This document shows, piece after piece, positions 55,791 to 64,000 of a stretch of DNA of 64,000 nucleotides. Source of the DNA: Diospyros lotus (lineage: Eukaryota > Streptophyta > Magnoliopsida > Ericales > Ebenaceae). The stretch is from positions 9,873,669 through 9,937,668 of the forward strand of contig NC_068344.1 in assembly GCF_014633365.1 (NCBI RefSeq). The letters run 5' to 3'. A program made the position numbers and the translations under genes. The notes beneath the pieces are model-generated. The model searched no databases, was not told where the DNA came from, and worked only from the letters and a program-made list of their open reading frames with translations. Positions within the stretch are counted from its first letter, which is position 1, and each line of letters begins with the position of its first letter.

Positions 55791-55950
55791 ATCAGGCTAG
55801 GGGCCGGGATTGTCTTTAATTTTCCATTGTAATAAAATCCCCAAATAAATAAAAGAATATACCCCCTATATTCCTGTGGAGTAAACAAACTATAAACCGA
55901 ACCACATAAAATCTCCACGGGCCTAGATTATTTGTATGTGTCATAGAATG
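55791..55950 (+). other. spacer between gag and tandem repeats
   Basis: Contains AATAAAATCCCC and AATAAATAAAAG, possible poly(A) signals for the gag transcript. No ORF. Confidence 0.4.
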
Positions 55951-55959
55951 TGATGCAGG

Positions 55960-57180
55960 TACAATGGCTTAAGCACAACCCGCTCCTGAAGGTCAAGTAG
56001 CCTAGTGGCAATCTGACGTTGATAACCACGAGTTGGCCCAGGATCATCAGAACATCCGATGCTAATGCCCGCAAACTCACCCAAATCCGTTGTTTGAGTT
56101 CGGTGCTATGTTTTTTTGGCTAGACCCAACTCCTTGGTTGATTTGGCGCCTAGGTCTCTCAGCAAACTTGAATGACTGGTAGGAATCTCGCGCCGGACCA
56201 CTGGCCAAACCTATAATCCCTGAGGTAGATTGGCTCTAAGAAGGCAAAAAAAAGGTGAAGCGATCACATGACAACTCTATCATGAGCTCGCTCCCAAAGG
56301 CCAAGTCGCCTAGTGCCAATCTAGTGCGGATGACCATGAACTAGCCCGGTATCACCAGAACATCTGATGCCTATGCCCGCAGACTCACCTAGATCCCTCG
56401 CTTGAGTTTGGTGCTATGTCTTTTTAACTGGACCTAACTCCTTGGTTGATTTGGCGCCTAGGTCTCCTGATAAACTCAGATGTCTGATAGAATCCCACGC
56501 TGGACCACTGGCTAAACCCAGATCCCCTGAGGTAGACTGACCCAAGTAAGGTATGAAGAGAAAACAACCTTCTGACAGTTTTGTCATGATCTCGCTTATC
56601 GGAGTTGAGTCACCCAGTTGGAATCTGGTGTCGATGACCATGAGTTGGCTTGGGAACACTAAAACATCTGATGCTTATGCCCGTAGACTCACACAAATCC
56701 CTCGCTTGAGTTAGGTGCTATGCCTTTTTAGCTAGACCCAACTTCTTAGTTGATCTAGCTCCTCTCTTGGCAAACTCGGATGTCTGGTAGGAATCCCGCA
56801 CCGAACCACTGGCCAAACCCAGATTCCCTAAGGTAGACTGACCCCAAAAGACGGACTAGAGGACACAATAGCTAGTGTGCTATGATTTGTCCTGGGATTA
56901 GTGGATGCATCGAAGCCTGTGCCCATAGGCTCATCGGGATCCCTTGATTGAGTCTAATGCTATGCTCCCAAGCTAGACCCGACTCCTTGGTTGACCTGAT
57001 GCTTAGTTCTCCTGACAAGCTCGAACACCCGACAAAAATCCCGTAGCAGAACCTATCCCTCGAGGGCCTGGTTTCCCAGAGATAATCTGGTATCTAAGCC
57101 CCTGGCCGATGTAAGATATTCAGGTATCCTGGAACCCTTAATTGAGTTTAGGTGCTAGACCCGACTCCTTGGCTAATATT
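55960..57180 (+). repeat. tandem array, about 300-bp unit, four copies
   Basis: Landmarks recur in order: AAGTCGCCTAGTG-like, GATGCC(T)ATGCCCGCAGACTC, AGACCCAACTCCTTGGTTGA and GACCACTGGCCAAACC. Units begin near 55978, 56285 and 56590, with a more diverged unit from about 56860. No coding frame survives across units. Confidence 0.85.
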
Positions 57181-57228
57181 TTACTCTTAGATTTTTTCTA
57201 AAGACAAAATAAGAAAGTGGGGGGTAAT

Positions 57229-58094
57229 TGTTGTGCTAGGAAAAAATGAGGCAAAAAAGTGATAAATTTTTTCAAAAAAATAATAAAGTTTAGCCGCGAG
57301 GGCAAGCCTCGCGACATGGCTGGCCGCGAGTGCCAACCTCATGGCAAAGCTAGTCGTGAGCTGGCTGCAAGGGCTAGCCTCGTGACAGCCTGCTGTAAGT
57401 GAATGCTGGCCGCGAAGGCCAGCCTTGCAGCAGCCTGTTGCGAGGTGAGGCTGGCCGCAAGTGCCAACCTCGCGGCGTTTTAGTGGCAATCTCCCCCCCC
57501 CCCAATTTTTTTTGTTTAATTTGACCCCATTCAATAATTGACAAGTGTTAGCACTAGCCATCCTTGAGAATCGTTCCCTATAAATACCCAGCTATAGGAT
57601 ATTAATGGAGATTTCCAATTTCGATAAAATTTAGACACTTTGAATGCATCTTTGCTGCTTTGATGAATAGTCATTAGGATTCGAGACTAACTTTGGGATC
57701 AGAGGATCTTCGTGGGGGAAGATTCCCTCAAGTCTTCTAACCCATTTTCTGAGCATCAGTAGGGCCAAATCCTTGCGGCAAAGGAAAAACCTTGCGGTGA
57801 AACCTAGCGGTGAAGGCAAAACCTTACAGCGAGACCTTGTGACGAGAGATCTAGTGGCGAAACCTTGTGACAAAAGAGTTAGTGGTGAAAGAGCTTGTGG
57901 CGAAAGGCCTTGTGGCGAAGACCTTATGGCAAAGACCTTGTGGCAAAGGAGCTTTTGGCGAAATCCTTGGACGTGCATCCTAGCGGTGAACTCCCTTGAG
58001 GCAGCTTCTCTTACGGTAACCTAACGTCACCTGACACCAAGCTCGAGTGGACCCCACATCACAAATTTTAATTGTTGTATTTTTGGCAACAACA
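57229..58094 (+). repeat. 3' LTR of element T
   Basis: 866 bp following a purine tract AGAAAGTGGGGGG (57212-57224). Same landmarks as the split 5' LTR, including CCCTATAAATACCCAG. Confidence 0.87.
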
Positions 58095-58099
58095 TCCTC

Positions 58100-58886
58100 G
58101 AATAACTATTTTGAATGGTGAGACCTTCAGGTACACTTTGTCTTTAACTTGGAACTCTAGACTTTGTCTTCGCCAATCAGCATATGATTTTTGACGACTT
58201 TGACTAGACCTCATTCTTTCTTGAATTCTTTTGATTTTCTTTGTTGTCTCCTGAACTAGCTCAGGTCTAACTAATCTTGTTTCCCCAGTTTCTATACAAT
58301 AGAGTGGTGTTCTGTACTTCTATCCATACAATACTTTGTTGGGAGCCATTCCTATACTACTGTGATATCCATTGTTGTAGGCAAACTCGGCTAGTGGTAG
58401 GTGTTTCTCCCAACTTCCAGAAAAATCAAGAACATAAGCTCTCAACATGTCTTCTAATGTTTGGATTGTTTGTTTGGATTGACCATCAGTCTGTGGATGA
58501 TAAGCTGTACTGAGTTTCAGTTGTGTTCCCACGCATGTATGGAAACTTTCCCAAAATCTTGATATGAATCGCGAATCTCGATCCGACACTATGCTTGCAG
58601 GGATTCCATGTAATCTAACAATCTCATCAATGTACAGTTGTGCCAATACGTGTATCGGTTGTCCTATTTTAATAGGCAGAAAATGAGCCGATTTTGTTAG
58701 TCGATCTACTATTACCCATATAACATCATTTCCAACATCATTTCCTTTGGGACTTCGAGGCTGGATGGTCACGAAATCCATGGTGATGTGATCCCATTTC
58801 CACTCAGGGATGTCTAAGGGTTGCAATAACCCTCTTGGGCGCCAATGCTGAATTTTGATGCGTTGACAGGTATTGCATTGTGCCAC
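58100..58886 (-). pseudogene. chromovirus V integrase core
   Basis: The minus strand at 58320-58886 reads [69 protein letters not shown] and [20 protein letters not shown], then [20 protein letters not shown]. The D, D and E positions of the catalytic triad are visible. It continues toward the junction with T in other frames (58100-58320). Confidence 0.9.
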
Positions 58887-58889
58887 ATG

Positions 58890-59390
58890 TCAAACTACAT
58901 CTTTTTTCATTCCAAGCCACCAATAAACTTCTTTGAGATCTTTGTACATCTTTGTGTCTCCCAGGTGTACAGTGTATCTAGCTTGGTGAGCTTCTCTTAA
59001 TATAGTTTGTCTCAAATTTTGTTCCCTTGGCACATTCATTTTTCCTCGAAACTGAAGTATGCCGTTATGGTATTTGAATTCAGGTGCCTTCACTTGCTCG
59101 TTCCCATCTATCCATAGATTCCTTCGTGAATCCATTGGAAGAGCTTACCTGATTTGGTCCATTATGTCAGGTTGGATAATCAAACTTGCCAAATATCCGT
59201 TGATTGACTTAGGCCTGGCATTTACTGTTAGATGACTAAAGTTTTCAATCATCTCCTATTATTTGATCATCATATATGCTACAATCTCTATACTTTTCTG
59301 GCTAAGGGCATTTGCAACCACATTTGCTTTCCCTGGGTTGTAAGAAATAGTACAATCAAAATCCTTCAAGTATTCCATCCACCTTGAGGA
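58890..59390 (-). pseudogene. chromovirus V H2C2 zinc region and RNase H tail
   Basis: 58890-59135 on the minus strand: VPREQNLRQTILREAHQARY, TVHLGDTKMYKDLKEVYWWL. Further right are YNPGKANVVANALSQKS and RWMEYLKDFDCT, the normal end of RNase H. Homology stops at about 59385. Confidence 0.85.
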
Positions 59391-59394
59391 GGCA

Positions 59395-59827
59395 AGTATG
59401 CTTGGATGTAAGCTTATAGACTTCTATGGACCAAAATATCAAGTTGCTTTTAGGGCAGGGAAAGCATATTTTTGACCCTTGAGAGGCTATTGTCGATTAG
59501 TTTGCAAGCTTAATTACTTCAAAGTTACTTGTCATAATATTTCATTTGCTATAAGTATGGTAAGTTAGTTTTTAAATTCACCTTGTGATAGTCATTACGT
59601 ACGATGTAGTAATTCATATTCTTTGGTATATTAAAGGTAGCCCTAGTTATGGTGTGATGTATCGAGATAACGGATATAGGTAGATTGTTGGATATATAGA
59701 TTCTAAATAGGTGGGATCTTCTACATATAGACGATCCACATCTAGATAAGATATTGTGTTCTCCACATGAATGACATTTATATCAAACCGTACATGCTAA
59801 ATATATGTACTCTAATTTGAAGGAAAA
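59395..59827 (+). pseudogene. copia P RT end and RNase H remnant
   Basis: In shifting frames: DP-R-LLSISLQA (from GRYRRLVGKLNYL-like), then at about 59620 YIKGSPSYGVMYRDNGYR and VGYIDSK and a GSSTYRRSTSR segment. Known: LRYIKG-P and the D-RRSTSG segment are copia signatures. Followed by the decayed purine tract TTTGAAGGAAAAA and the 3' LTR. Confidence 0.7.
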
Positions 59828-59939
59828 AGTTAGAAGTGTATAAGTATATAATGAGTATAATTGTAATTAGGATATTTATTTGTATATATAGTTTGTCTAA
59901 ACATTTTAGAGAAAATACATATTATTTTATATCCCTACA
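59828..59939 (+). repeat. 3' LTR of copia P
   Basis: 112 bp, partner of 23891-24012. Ends ATCCCTACA. Confidence 0.7.
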
Positions 59940-59944
59940 AACCT

Positions 59945-61100
59945 TTGACTTTTTCAACCATACATGCCGCCCTCTCTGTCTTTGCTAAGAATCTGAGGTG
60001 GCTTAACGTGTTGAGTGAAATCACACTCCGTACAATCCGCGGATAAGTCTACACAAAGTGACATCTACTAGAAGAACATCAACCTTGACTTGTTCATTTC
60101 GTACTGGGTTAGCCTCGCTGTATTGGTCGTTTTCCACACCATCCTAAGGCTCCGTTTGGCAACAACAGAAATTAGCTTGAAAGGCCACCCCAAAAGAACA
60201 AAAAGCAACAATGAAAACGTAGAAAAACAATCAGTCTCGTCACAAGTTTTTAATCTTAATGCTTCTAATTATGGTTGGTTACAAATATTCTTATTTTTCA
60301 TATTTTGGGTTACTTATAAAGATTATTTATTTAGTTTTCTTATTTTTTGATATAAAAAAAATTAGAAAATGTCTCGCTACGAGGTATATGAAGATTCGAA
60401 CTGATGCCTTTATGCTTTTCTTGATGGGTGGATCATCATCTCTGAAGCCACCCTTGAGGGCATTTACAGGTTGTTCAGTTTGGAAAACGCAATTTTTTTT
60501 CAAAATTGGACTAAATTTTAAAAACTACTAAAAATAAGTTTTCTAAATTTTCTTCCTTAATTTGGAGATTTGGAAAACGTAATTTTTCAAAATTGGACTA
60601 AATTCAAAAAATTACTAATTAAAAATGAGTTTTCTAAATTTTCTTTGTTAATTTGTAGATTTGTAAAACATGATTTTCTAATTTTTTTTTTCACAAATTG
60701 GGATTTTTGCCCTCTTGTCTAGGGATATCAAATTCGGTCTAATTAGCAATGGGCAATATTCAGCATATATAATTAACTTGAATCTTATGAAGTCTAGTAA
60801 TAACGAATGTAAAAGAAAAAAAAAATCATACAAAATAACAACATTCTTAAATAAAAGGAAGATTACATCTTACATGAAAGAACTGAATAAAATATGAAAT
60901 ATATCTTATTTGTTTTTCTAAGCCTTAAGCTTGTTTTAACCCAATTAAAACAAAAAAAAAAAAAAGAAGAAATAATGGCCAGCCAAAGAATTCTCTTCCA
61001 AACATGGCCAAATTGGATTTATGTGTTGAAATCACATGTGGGGATCACAGTGATAAGGACTTAGTCAAATTTATAGCACACAATCTCTGATCATCATTAA
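59945..61100. other. intergenic, upstream of the 61 kb gene
   Basis: AT-rich, with two similar segments at 60478-60560 and 60566-60680 (TTTGGAAAACG.AATTTTT, TTTTCTAAATTTTCTT). At 60145 TAA then GGCTCCGTTTGGCAAC looks like the left end of another PIF-like MITE; its right end was not found. Confidence 0.45.
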
Positions 61101-61120
61101 CTCAAGGCTCAAGCTCATGA

Positions 61121-61130
61121 CTATATAATA
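61121..61130 (+). promoter_or_regulatory. TATA box of the 61262 gene
   Basis: CTATATAATA, 140 bp before the ATG, followed by a pyrimidine-rich leader. Consistent with a start site near 61155. Confidence 0.6.
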
Positions 61131-61261
61131 TTCAAATTCAGCATACTATCACATATCCATTCTATAGAAAGCCCTTCTTCTTCTTAGTCTCTCCACACTA
61201 TAAACACGCGCGCTTAGTTGCCTTCCCTTTCCTCCTCAGATCTCTGTTTTCAGTCACAAAA

Positions 61262-61672
61262 ATGGAGATTGTTCCGGCAGCATATTTCGACAATCTCAAG
61301 AGGTGCTGGAGGCGGCGGAGATACCAGAAACTGGACGACCCAGCTCGCGGCAAGAAGAAGATGAAGATGGCCAGGCTCGGAACCAGAACGCGTCCAAGAT
61401 TTTGGAGGATTAAGCTGGTCAGGAAGCTCCGGTTTCATCTGGTCTCTCCGGCGAAGCTCGTGGCCAAGTTTCACGAGGCTTACGTCGACTGCCTTCTCCG
61501 GCTGGTGGGCGCCAAGGACTCTGGCTCCACCATCTACGGCGGAAAAAGGGTTCCAAAGGGCCAGCCCGTTCCTGTGGTTTGCGGCGGCGATGAAATTGTG
61601 GACGGGAGAATGGTTATGGAGATTTACAAGCGATTGGTGTCTACTCGAGAGTTTGCAGCCTTGCTAGTGTGA
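61262..61672 (+). CDS. small basic plant protein of unknown function, single exon
   Basis: 136 residues starting MEIVPAAYFDNLKRCWRRRR. It has no signal peptide and no membrane segment. Residues 15-60 are strongly basic (RRRRYQKLDD, GKKKMKMARLGTRTRPR), then KLRFHLVSPAKLVAKFHEAY at about 59-78 and an acidic/neutral C-terminal part ending FAALLV. The ATG context (AAAAATGG) is good, a TATA box lies upstream, and codon use is GC-rich and unlike the surrounding repeats. Plants have a number of short intronless genes of this kind, starting MEIV..YFD.LKRYWRRR, without known role. The basic N-terminus could favour nuclear placement or nucleic acid contact, but that is speculation. It is very likely a real gene because the frame is intact and compositionally distinct. 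Confidence 0.85.
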   Translation: MEIVPAAYFDNLKRCWRRRRYQKLDDPARGKKKMKMARLGTRTRPRFWRIKLVRKLRFHLVSPAKLVAKFHEAYVDCLLRLVGAKDSGSTIYGGKRVPKGQPVPVVCGGDEIVDGRMVMEIYKRLVSTREFAALLV

Positions 61673-61707
61673 ACTGCACACTTCCTGTTCGTTTACTTCT
61701 TGTTTAA
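61673..61707 (+). other. start of the 3' UTR
   Basis: Short T-rich stretch between the stop and the MITE. Confidence 0.5.
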
Positions 61708-61841
61708 GGCTACGTTTGGACAGCAGCTTTTTGATAGAAAAAAATCAAAAGGGAAAGAAATTAATAATTTGCTGCCACTAAAACATTTATTTAATTTCGT
61801 TTATGTTTTCCGTCATAAATATTTCTAGTCCAAACGTAGCA
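61708..61841. mobile_element. MITE with PIF/Harbinger-like ends, 134 bp
   Basis: GGCTACGTTTGGAC at the left and GTCCAAACGTAGCA at the right are inverted repeats of 12-13 bp, flanked by TAA and TGA (a mutated three-base duplication). The interior is AT-rich. It lies in the presumed 3' UTR of the 61262 gene and may be transcribed with it. Confidence 0.75.
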
Positions 61842-61928
61842 TGAGACAACTGTAAATCTGAGAAGTTGCATCTGTCTCTTCTCTTGTTTTTAAGGTTGTG
61901 AAAGAGCTTGAAATTGTTGTAGTTCAGG

Positions 61929-62072
61929 AGCAACTATGTATCATATCCTTGGTTGTTGAATTGTTTACTTGCTGTTTATACAAAGAACAATTAGACCAGT
62001 ACGTACTGTAAAGTCTGTACTTCTAGATTCAGTCAACTAAATATATAGGGCTGGCTGATGAGAACAAGAGCT
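61929..62072 (+). repeat. duplicated segment D, copy B
   Basis: Same orientation as 20209-20336. Contains TTGTTGAATTGTTTACTTG, ACAATTAGACCAGTACG and TCTAGATTCAGTCAAC; extra bases include a doubled GTAC and an ATATAT insertion. Confidence 0.85.
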
Positions 62073-63780
62073 ACTTAATAGGATTCAAACTTATTGAATC
62101 ATATATAAGCCATGTATGAGGCTGCTTAACGTAGGGAATATAGATCCTATAGCTGGGTTCAATGGGAAGAACAAATCATATGATGGTTGAGAAAGGTACA
62201 GTAATTTCATCCCAGGACACATGTTAAATAATTGGTTCACGATAAGTTAAAATTCTCACTAATAAATTGTGAGTTCGATTCCTTACCATGCGCAATGAGA
62301 CAAAGTCTCCACCTATATTTTATTTTCTCTGTTAAAATCGATGGCATAAGCAGCGGAGACTACTCAAGAGCGATAATTCTAAGATACAGTAATTTCAATT
62401 AACTTATTTTTCATCCCTATGATGTGAGTGCACTTCTCTTTAAAAACTCATAATAAAATTTGTAGCTCTTAGTGAGTGGTGTGTAAGATAATATATAGGA
62501 GCACCCTTGACAAATTTTACTTATGTGAGTGAAAATTGAATCACTTTCTATGAGGACATGAAAATGGAGATTAGCACATAGTGGTGATGTACAAGCTAAA
62601 TAATTTTCTACATCCTCAAAGCAATCATAGTTCAAGTCTAAGACCACCACTAACTTTGGAGTAGAAATCATGTTCAATGCAAAGCACACCTTCACCTTCA
62701 CGAGGCATGATGGTTCCTCTCTAATTGGTAAACTCTTGTTGTATCATACATTTTTAACAATTAATTTTAAATGTTAGTAACTTATTCATGTATTCATGGA
62801 GAGTTATGTAAAAATATTTGAATTTCATATATAATTCCTATTCATTATATAGAGCATTCATGAAAAATTGATGGTTACAAGCATTATATTTCACATTCAT
62901 TTGGTGGGTTACATGTAAATTTAAATTCTTGTAACCATCACCTATGAGAATGTAGAACCTTTATTTTTCACTAATTTCCCTATTTAATCTTAGAGGTCAC
63001 AAGACTCTTTTAGAGTACATTTGTATCTGTTGAGTTTGATTTTGAGAATATTTTGATGATGAATATTTAATGAAAAACTACCTAATAAGGCGTTGAATTG
63101 GATATTTTGATTATTTTTTTGAAATAATGAAAATAACATGAAAATATGATGCAATAAAGTTATTTGGAGAAAACAATTTTTGTAAACTACAAACAAATGT
63201 AGCAATGGATGAAATAAACATGAATGTATATGTAGCATGCAAGATCTTTCATAAAAATGATTGAGAAGACTTTAGACATTTGACAAATTTATATATGAGA
63301 ATATTAATACGAAGATGTATGCACTTAAGAAATGATTTAAGAAATACTCTTATTATTAAAGGAAATCAATTTAAAAAAATATGAAATGAATGTATGCAAT
63401 GAGAAATGACTATGCGAGAGAAAATATTAGATAAGTTCTTTTATGCAGTGAAATTAAAGTTTGAAAAACTCTTTATGAAATTTACTCAAAATTGAAACAT
63501 AAATGTTTTATGAAAAACTGAATGTAAAAATATACATATAGTTTTGGTATAAAGATAAAGAAATGTATTTAGAATGAGAAGTTTATAAAACAATTATGCG
63601 AATGTGAAAGTGTGTTTTTTTAAGATGATTCTAACCAATTAAACATTTTAATGATAGCTAGAAAGACAAAACATTAAGTTGTATTTGAGAATGAAGAACA
63701 TATGCATGGCAGCTAAAGAAAAATGTTATTAAAACTAGAGCAATAAGAAGAAAGTAACATGAACACAATATTTTAGTTCA
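62073..63780. other. AT-rich intergenic, no gene recognised
   Basis: ORFs of 94 and 82 codons on the minus strand (62417-62701, 62990-63238) show no domain. Confidence 0.5.
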
Positions 63781-63789
63781 CTCAACTGC

Positions 63790-64000
63790 CTAGTCTACTA
63801 CCTTAGTTTCTCACTAAAGATTTGAAAACATTCACTAAGGATAATAGTTTTTGCAAGTTCAACTATAATATTCACTTTTATGGATTAAGTAGGAACCCCA
63901 ACTTTTAGAGAAACAACTATAACTTCCACTTTTAACAGGCTAAGTAGGAACCTCTGTTTTTCACAGGGTAAGTAGTAATCTTTGCTTCTCACAAGCTAAG
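63790..64000 (+). repeat. degenerate tandem repeat at the window edge
   Basis: Units of roughly 40-45 bp built on CACTTTTA..GG.TAAGTAGGAACC and TTTTCACAGGGTAAGTAG repeat at least three times. Runs off the window. Confidence 0.55.

Larger units (their letters stand above)
34357..58094 (+). mobile_element. non-autonomous gag-only Tat-like gypsy element T
   Basis: Seen: the 5' LTR starts TATTGTGCTAGG at 34357 and ends TAACAACA at 54102 (interrupted by U). The 3' LTR is TGTTGTGCTAGG to CAACAACA, 57229-58094. Flanks are an exact TCCTC (34352-34356 and 58095-58099). The interior (54103-57228, 3.1 kb) holds a PBS-like TTTGGCGCTGTCTGTGGGAA, a decayed gag and about 1.2 kb of 300-bp tandem repeats; no protease, RT or integrase. 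Known: gag of this wording belongs to the Tat lineage. Inferred: a LARD-like element dependent on an autonomous partner. Confidence 0.85.
31655..59390 (-). mobile_element. Tekay/Del-like chromovirus V, interrupted and 5'-truncated
   Basis: Seen: the 3' LTR (31655-33938) is followed on its right by minus-strand pol: chromodomain (33974-34237), a break at 34357 where element T entered, then integrase and H2C2 domain (58100-59135) and the RNase H tail (59250-59390). The pieces on either side of T are contiguous in pol order and flanked by TCCTC, T's duplication. RT, protease, gag and the 5' LTR are gone; the sequence switches to copia RNase H at about 59390. Confidence 0.85.
23891..59939 (+). 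mobile_element. copia element P, expanded to 36 kb by nested insertions
   Basis: Seen: related LTRs at 23891-24012 and 59828-59939, sharing GTATAAGTATATA, GTAATTAGGATA and AGAGAAAATACATATTATTT in the same orientation. Flanks AACTT (23886-23890) and AACCT (59940-59944) differ by one C/T change. Between them, in order and orientation, are copia gag (24026-24768), protease (27484-27892) and RT/RNase H (59395-59827); everything else is later insertion. The integrase and most of RT were lost, probably with the right end of chromovirus V. Inferred: an old insertion that became the landing pad for the whole block. Confidence 0.75.

Noticed and set aside
62417..62701. 94-codon minus-strand ORF with several Cys and His
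   Set aside because: No recognisable zinc-finger spacing, AT-rich, no promoter or start context. Chance is more likely.

Overview
The window is plant nuclear DNA, most likely from a broad-leaved (dicot) species. The evidence is a spliced plant-type lipid phosphate phosphatase gene with GT-AG introns, a small plant-type single-exon gene, and a dense load of plant LTR retrotransposons (Ty1/copia, Ty3/gypsy chromoviruses, a Tat-like gypsy element, TRIMs), MITEs and an L1 LINE fragment. I cannot name the species. No rRNA, tRNA, CRISPR or prokaryotic feature was seen.

Layout. 1-2670: decayed Ty3/gypsy chromovirus (RT, RNase H, integrase, chromodomain). 2680-9850: dispersed repeats, one of which was hit by a TRIM-type LTR, then by a 5.7 kb Ty1/copia element (4067-9765, TSD ATCTT), and that element by two copies of one non-autonomous copia-like family in opposite orientations. 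10516-19824: seven coding exons of a 321-residue PAP2-type lipid phosphate phosphatase (LPP2-like). Its fourth coding intron is 6.16 kb and full of TRIM, LTR, LINE and MITE debris. 21292-22390: a non-autonomous hAT-like element with an 8-bp TSD. 23891-59939: one old copia element whose two 112-122 bp LTRs now lie 36 kb apart because other elements nested inside it. 61262-61672: an intronless gene for a 136-residue basic protein of unknown function. The rest is AT-rich intergenic DNA.

The nest, from outside inward: copia P (23891-59939) > chromovirus V (31655 to about 59390, minus) > Tat-like gag-only element T (34357-58094, TSD TCCTC) > long LTR-like element U (35148-53940, TSD GAGCT) > chromovirus X with both LTRs (38460-53615, minus) > solo LTR Y (42003-46240, TSD GACAC) > copia-type solo LTR Z (43432-44919, TSD CAGAT/CAAAT). 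Solo LTRs at 24769-27478 (TSD GTTGC) and 28563-31245 (TSD AATCG), and one at 35651-37600, are side branches. Most boundaries were fixed by reading both termini and the target-site duplications directly.

No retroelement gene here looks intact; all carry stops, frameshifts, deletions or insertions. Only the lipid phosphatase and the small gene at 61 kb look like functioning host genes. I found no convincing new multi-gene biological system. The most notable content is the depth and precision of the nesting, two non-autonomous families, and a segment of about 130 bp duplicated downstream of both host genes.
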